Shown here: positions 63,671-64,000 of the stretch, one piece after another
Position numbering within the stretch: the stretch's first letter is position 1
How the letters are laid out: each line of letters begins with the position of its first letter
DNA from: an uncultured Clostridia bacterium
GTDB lineage: Bacteria > Bacillota > Clostridia > Monoglobales > Monoglobaceae
Direction of reading: 5' to 3'
Assembly (NCBI GenBank): GCA_934454115.1
Contig: CAKSFQ010000002.1
Coordinates: 81,548-145,547, forward strand
Length of the DNA: 64,000 nucleotides
Notes under the pieces: model-generated
Told to the model about the DNA's origin: nothing
Database searches by the model: none
Seen by the model: the letters and a program-made list of their open reading frames with translations, nothing else
Position numbers and translations under genes: made by a program

Positions 63671-63686
63671 AAAGGCACAGCAAACA

Positions 63687-63745
63687 GACCATTGTTAAAT
63701 GGTCACAGACAACTGACAAACCCACCATTCCAGGTGGGTTTTGTC
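63687..63745. terminator. Tandem hairpins ending in a bidirectional terminator
   Basis: GACCATT at 63687-63693 pairs with AATGGTC at 63698-63704. Next, an AAACCCACC arm near 63718-63726 pairs with GGTGGGTTTT at 63733-63742, flanked by GAC/GTC (63715 region and 63743-63745). The hairpin can serve the unit from 63597 and, read on the minus strand, the AraC-type gene ending at 63934. Between 63746 and 63933 I see no gene I can support. Confidence 0.6.
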
Positions 63746-63933
63746 ATACATATTAGATTTTTAATCCATGTTGATAAAAAGTGCAAATCCCTCTTCCAAA
63801 GGATATTTGCAATTCTCTTCATGTTCTGCACAGCCGCAGTGAGTAAGCACTGTTCGGAAACTCTTTCGTTTCCAAATGAGGGATTGCCCCAAATATGAAT
63901 TTGTTATACGGAGCAAGGTTTCGCAGAAACACA

Positions 63934-64000
63934 TTAATGACAATCTTTTCTGTATGAATTTGGAGTGTTCCCGAAAAAGTTTTTAAAGCATTTAATAAAA
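63934..64000 (-). CDS. 3' end of an AraC-family regulator, cut by the window edge
   Basis: On the minus strand, reading from the right edge, 21 codons encode FIKCFKNFFGNTPNSYRKDCH followed by TAA (63936-63934). The pattern F-x-x-x-F-G-x-T-P-x-x-Y-R-K is the usual C-terminal end of AraC-type DNA-binding domains. The rest lies outside the window. The short length limits confidence. Confidence 0.6.
   Translation of the reverse strand, partial: FIKCFKNFFGNTPNSYRKDCH

Noticed and set aside
63761..63943. 60-codon minus-strand frame at the right edge, possible transposase fragment
   Set aside because: No transposase motif could be recognised, and it overlaps the better supported AraC C-terminal frame at 63934-64000.
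1..64000. CRISPR array, tRNA/rRNA genes, intact insertion sequences, riboswitches
   Set aside because: No regular direct repeats with spacers, tRNA-like T-loop clusters, transposase genes or familiar riboswitch cores were noticed by eye; a covariance-model scan would be decisive.

Overview
The window looks like a chromosomal segment from a low-to-mid GC member of the Bacillota, class Clostridia (gut- or rumen-type Oscillospiraceae/Christensenellales-like). This is inferred from strong GGAGG-type ribosome binding sites with ATG, GTG and TTG starts, sigma-A style promoters, S-layer-homology (SLH) surface proteins, YesM/YesN-type two-component proteins and LplA/LplB/YtcP-type sugar ABC transporters. 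No rRNA or tRNA was recognised, so the assignment is not firmer than that. Almost everything concerns degradation and uptake of a complex, probably uronate-containing, glycan.

Layout: (1) 1-10052, regulators and intracellular glycan enzymes: a membrane-bound AraC-type regulator cut by the left edge, a GH38 alpha-mannosidase, a GH36-like alpha-galactosidase, a cupin-AraC regulator, an unassigned glycoside-hydrolase-like protein and an AGE-family epimerase. (2) 10309-35252, an AraC regulator followed by a co-directional run that ends at a strong terminator and may be one transcript: a giant secreted heparinase II/III-like lyase, two giant beta-sandwich secreted proteins, a pair of SLH surface proteins, a three-gene sugar ABC importer without an ATPase, then five enzymes (2-hydroxyacid dehydrogenase, Gfo/Idh oxidoreductase, M20 amidohydrolase, NAD-dependent epimerase-like protein, DapA-like aldolase). 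(3) 35254-35973, a truncated group II intron leader and non-coding or decayed sequence. (4) 35974-39269 on the minus strand, a YesN-like response regulator and YesM-like sensor kinase. (5) 39439-63494, a second run divergent from the kinase: a second ABC importer, two secreted proteins sharing a repeated domain I do not recognise, a second SLH pair homologous to the first, a small LamG/stalk protein, two tandem heparinase-type lyases and a nitrilase-family hydrolase. (6) 63495-64000, a possible small transcription unit and the 3' end of another AraC-type gene on the minus strand.

Working model (inference): each long run encodes a surface-displayed polysaccharide lyase system. Lyases and beta-sandwich proteins bind and cut the polymer, the SLH pair anchors or organises them in the cell wall, the ABC importer takes up the oligosaccharides using a shared ATPase encoded elsewhere, and the cytoplasmic enzymes finish catabolism. 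The two systems share architecture (importer, SLH-C plus SLH-N pair, lyase, LamG/stalk modules) but differ in gene order and accessory domains. The most novel parts are the paired SLH proteins with a large unassigned region, and two recurrent domains spread across the secreted proteins.
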